In this document: in pieces, positions 7,325 through 9,076 of the stretch
How the letters are laid out: every line of letters begins with the position of its first letter
Position numbering within the stretch: position 1 is the stretch's first letter
NCBI GenBank assembly: GCA_902783355.1
Contig: CACZQQ010000277.1
Location: forward strand, 1-9,076
From: an uncultured bacterium
GTDB lineage: Bacteria; Verrucomicrobiota; Lentisphaeria; Oligosphaerales; Oligosphaeraceae
Length of the DNA stretch: 9,076 nt
Direction: 5' to 3'
The notes under the pieces: generated by a model
What the model saw: the letters and a program-made list of their open reading frames with translations, nothing else
The model's database searches: none
What the model was told of the DNA's origin: nothing
Made by a program: the position numbers and the translations under genes

Positions 7325-8608
7325 ATGGCCTTCTCCATCGACGCCAACCAGCAGATCTTCATCGACCAGGTGCCTGTCACCGAACTGGCACAGGCCTACG
7401 GGACGCCCCTCTACGTCTATTCGGAAAGCCGCATCCGCGAGAACTTCCGGCGCGCGCTGGAGGCCTTCCGCAAATGCTACGCCGACTTCCGCTTCTTCTA
7501 CGCCATCAAGGCGAACAACAACCTGGCCGTCGCCAACATCCTGCGGCAGGAGGGCGCCGGCATCGACGCCGCCTCCGTCTACGAAATCCAGCTGGCCAAG
7601 AGGCTCGGCCTGGGCGGCGAGGACGTCATGTTCTCCGGCAACTTCCTCTCGGACGACGACATCCGGCAGGGGCTCGAATCCGGCGTCATCTTCAACCTGG
7701 ACGACATCGCGCTCCTGCCGCGCGTCCTCAAGTACGGCCGCCCGGAGCTGCTCTCCTTCCGCATCAACCCCGGCTACGGGCAGTGCGACATCGGGCAGTT
7801 CGTCTGCAACGCGGGCCCCGACGCCAAGTTCGGCGTCCACCCCGACCAGGTGCTGGCGGCCTACAAGGCGGCGAAGGAGGCCGGCATCAAGCGCTTCGGC
7901 GCCCACATGATGCCCGGCTCCTCCATCCGCGACCCCGAATACTTCGGCTACGTGACGGGCCTCATCATGGACATCATCGGCAAGGTGGGCCGCGAGCTCA
8001 AGATCGACTTCGAGTTCGTGGACCTGGGCGGCGGCCTGGGCATCCCCTACCGCCATGAGGACCACGTGCTGGACATCCAGGAGGCCGCCGGCCGCATCGC
8101 CGCCGTCTTCCAGGAGAAGACCGCCAAGTACGGCCTCAAGCCGCCGCGCCTCATGATGGAGCCCGCGCGCTACTTCGTGGGCGACGCAGGCTGGATCGTC
8201 GGCCGCGTCCACACCATCAAGGACTCCTACAGCCGCATCATCGGCACAGACGTGGGCATGAACGTGCTGGCGCGCCCCGCCCTCTACGGCGCCTACCACC
8301 ACATCTACGTCAACGGCCGCGAGAACGAGGCGCGGATCCCCCTGGGCCTCTGCGGACAGCTCTGCGAAAACACCGACTTCTGGGTGCGCGACCGCATGCT
8401 CCCCAAGGGCATCGCGGAGGGCGACCTCATCGTCGTCGAGAACGCCGGCGCCTACGGCTTCGCCATGAGCTACCAGTACAACGGCCGCCTGCGCCCCGCC
8501 GAGGCCCTCGTCAACGGCGACAAGCACTACCTCATCCGCAAGCGCGAGACCTTCGAGGACCTCGTGCGCAGCGTCGACGTGCCCGCCCACCTCCAGCCCG
8601 CCAAGTAG
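7325..8608 (+). CDS. lysA: Diaminopimelate decarboxylase
   Basis: This cytoplasmic PLP enzyme of the alanine-racemase-fold (type III) group converts meso-diaminopimelate to L-lysine and CO2. The 427 residues fit LysA (about 420). PLP-binding K62 lies in FFYAIKANNN (57-66); the glycine loop DLGGGLGIPY is at 233-242; EPARYF (279-284) is the EPGR-like motif. RPALYGAYH (317-325) carries the substrate-contact R and Y, CGQLCENTDFW (343-353) is the counterpart of the CES-D motif that supplies catalytic Cys347 and Glu348 from the other subunit, and GAYGFAMSYQYNGR (375-388) is the C-terminal PLP-contacting segment. The HxGS site reads HMMPGSS (194-200), one residue longer than usual. Together these favour DAP over ornithine, arginine or carboxynorspermidine decarboxylase, although close paralogues are hard to exclude by eye. 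The start follows a purine-rich stretch and leads straight into the conserved N-terminus. mazG follows after 4 bases. Confidence 0.88.
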   Translation: MAFSIDANQQIFIDQVPVTELAQAYGTPLYVYSESRIRENFRRALEAFRKCYADFRFFYAIKANNNLAVANILRQEGAGIDAASVYEIQLAKRLGLGGEDVMFSGNFLSDDDIRQGLESGVIFNLDDIALLPRVLKYGRPELLSFRINPGYGQCDIGQFVCNAGPDAKFGVHPDQVLAAYKAAKEAGIKRFGAHMMPGSSIRDPEYFGYVTGLIMDIIGKVGRELKIDFEFVDLGGGLGIPYRHEDHVLDIQEAAGRIAAVFQEKTAKYGLKPPRLMMEPARYFVGDAGWIVGRVHTIKDSYSRIIGTDVGMNVLARPALYGAYHHIYVNGRENEARIPLGLCGQLCENTDFWVRDRMLPKGIAEGDLIVVENAGAYGFAMSYQYNGRLRPAEALVNGDKHYLIRKRETFEDLVRSVDVPAHLQPAK

Positions 8609-8612
8609 CCCC

Positions 8613-9076
8613 ATGGCCGACGACACGACTTCCAGAGCCTGCCCCGCCCTCGGACACCTCCTCGAGATCGTCCGCCGCCTGCGTGCGCCCGACGGCTGCC
8701 CGTGGGACCGCGCGCAGACCCACCGCTCCATCGTGAAGAACCTGGTGGAAGAGTGCGGCGAGTTCATCGACGCGCTTGAAGAGGACAACCTGGAGGGCGT
8801 CCGCGAGGAGCTGGGCGACCTGCTCCTTCAGGTGGCCCTCCACGGCCAGATCGCGGAGGAGGCGGGCGAGTTCACGCTGGAGGAGGTCGCCGACGAGGAG
8901 GCCCGCAAGCTCGTCCGCCGCCATCCGCATGTCTTCGGCGAGAAGCGCGCCGCCGACGCGGCGGAGGCCCTTGCCTTCTGGAACGCCTCCAAGGCCGGCG
9001 AGGGCGGCGAACAAGCCCGCCGCAAGGGGCCGATGGACGGCGTGCCGCGCAGCATTCCGGGCCTCTCCCGCATACA
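8613..9076 (+). CDS. mazG: Nucleoside triphosphate pyrophosphohydrolase MazG (5' part, runs off window)
   Basis: MazG hydrolyses NTPs and dNTPs to monophosphates and pyrophosphate, clearing non-canonical nucleotides and, in E. coli, modulating ppGpp signalling. The window holds 154 complete codons of a protein usually about 260 long, covering the first MazG domain. Signatures are LLEIVRRLRAPDGCPWDRAQ (16-35), the metal-binding ExxE (E47, E50) and ExxD (E66, D69) separated by 16 residues as in the all-alpha NTP pyrophosphatase fold, and LVRRHPHVFGE (100-110). The reading frame stays open to the window edge. The ATG begins 4 bases after the lysA stop; no Shine-Dalgarno is visible, so translational coupling to lysA is likely. 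The 11-residue extension before ALGHLLEIV is unremarkable. Confidence 0.92.
   Translation, partial: MADDTTSRACPALGHLLEIVRRLRAPDGCPWDRAQTHRSIVKNLVEECGEFIDALEEDNLEGVREELGDLLLQVALHGQIAEEAGEFTLEEVADEEARKLVRRHPHVFGEKRAADAAEALAFWNASKAGEGGEQARRKGPMDGVPRSIPGLSRI

Noticed and set aside
7325..8608. Carboxynorspermidine or arginine/ornithine decarboxylase instead of LysA
   Set aside because: The CGQLCENTD segment and RPALYGAYH match the diaminopimelate decarboxylase pattern. The altered HMMPGSS loop leaves slight doubt.
6242..8788. Long minus-strand open frame (about 848 codons) opposite the FadL-like, lysA and mazG genes
   Set aside because: Antisense to three conserved genes, low-complexity composition, no ribosome site, so it is a GC-driven shadow frame.

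Overview
The window comes from a strongly GC-rich, Gram-negative (diderm) bacterium. Codon third positions are mostly G or C. The genes encode an RND-type pump that must reach the outer membrane and an outer-membrane FadL-family barrel. Shine-Dalgarno sites are clear before only some genes, and cysteine is frequent even in exported domains, which would fit an anaerobe, but I cannot place the organism in a phylum from this sequence. All genes are on the + strand with short gaps. I see no RNA gene, mobile element, CRISPR array or pseudogene, and no gene-free stretch longer than about 210 bases.

Layout: the 3' end of an unrecognised gene (1-102) is closed by a strong intrinsic terminator (136-176). 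A leader of about 130 bases then precedes a transport cluster: a periplasmic adaptor (311-1402), an HAE1-type RND pump (1427-4582), a MATE exporter (4601-5962) and a FadL/OMPP1-type outer-membrane barrel (6017-7285). After a short AT-rich spacer come diaminopimelate decarboxylase lysA (7325-8608) and, 4 bases later, the start of mazG (8613 to the window edge).

How the genes may work together: the adaptor and RND protein form two parts of a tripartite drug/hydrophobe efflux pump. The outer-membrane channel (TolC/OprM type) is not in the window and must be elsewhere. The MATE protein could move substrates into the periplasm for capture by the RND pump, and the FadL-like barrel admits hydrophobic molecules across the outer membrane; both links are inference from gene order. 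lysA (last step of lysine synthesis) and mazG (NTP pyrophosphohydrolase) are housekeeping genes, probably a separate or partly separate transcription unit.

I did not find a convincing new biological system. The points most worth a second look are the RND-MATE-FadL arrangement without a TolC gene, an RND binding pocket in which several AcrB phenylalanines are replaced, the cysteine-rich pump, the in-frame RND/MATE junction with one TAG between them, and an altered active-site loop in LysA.
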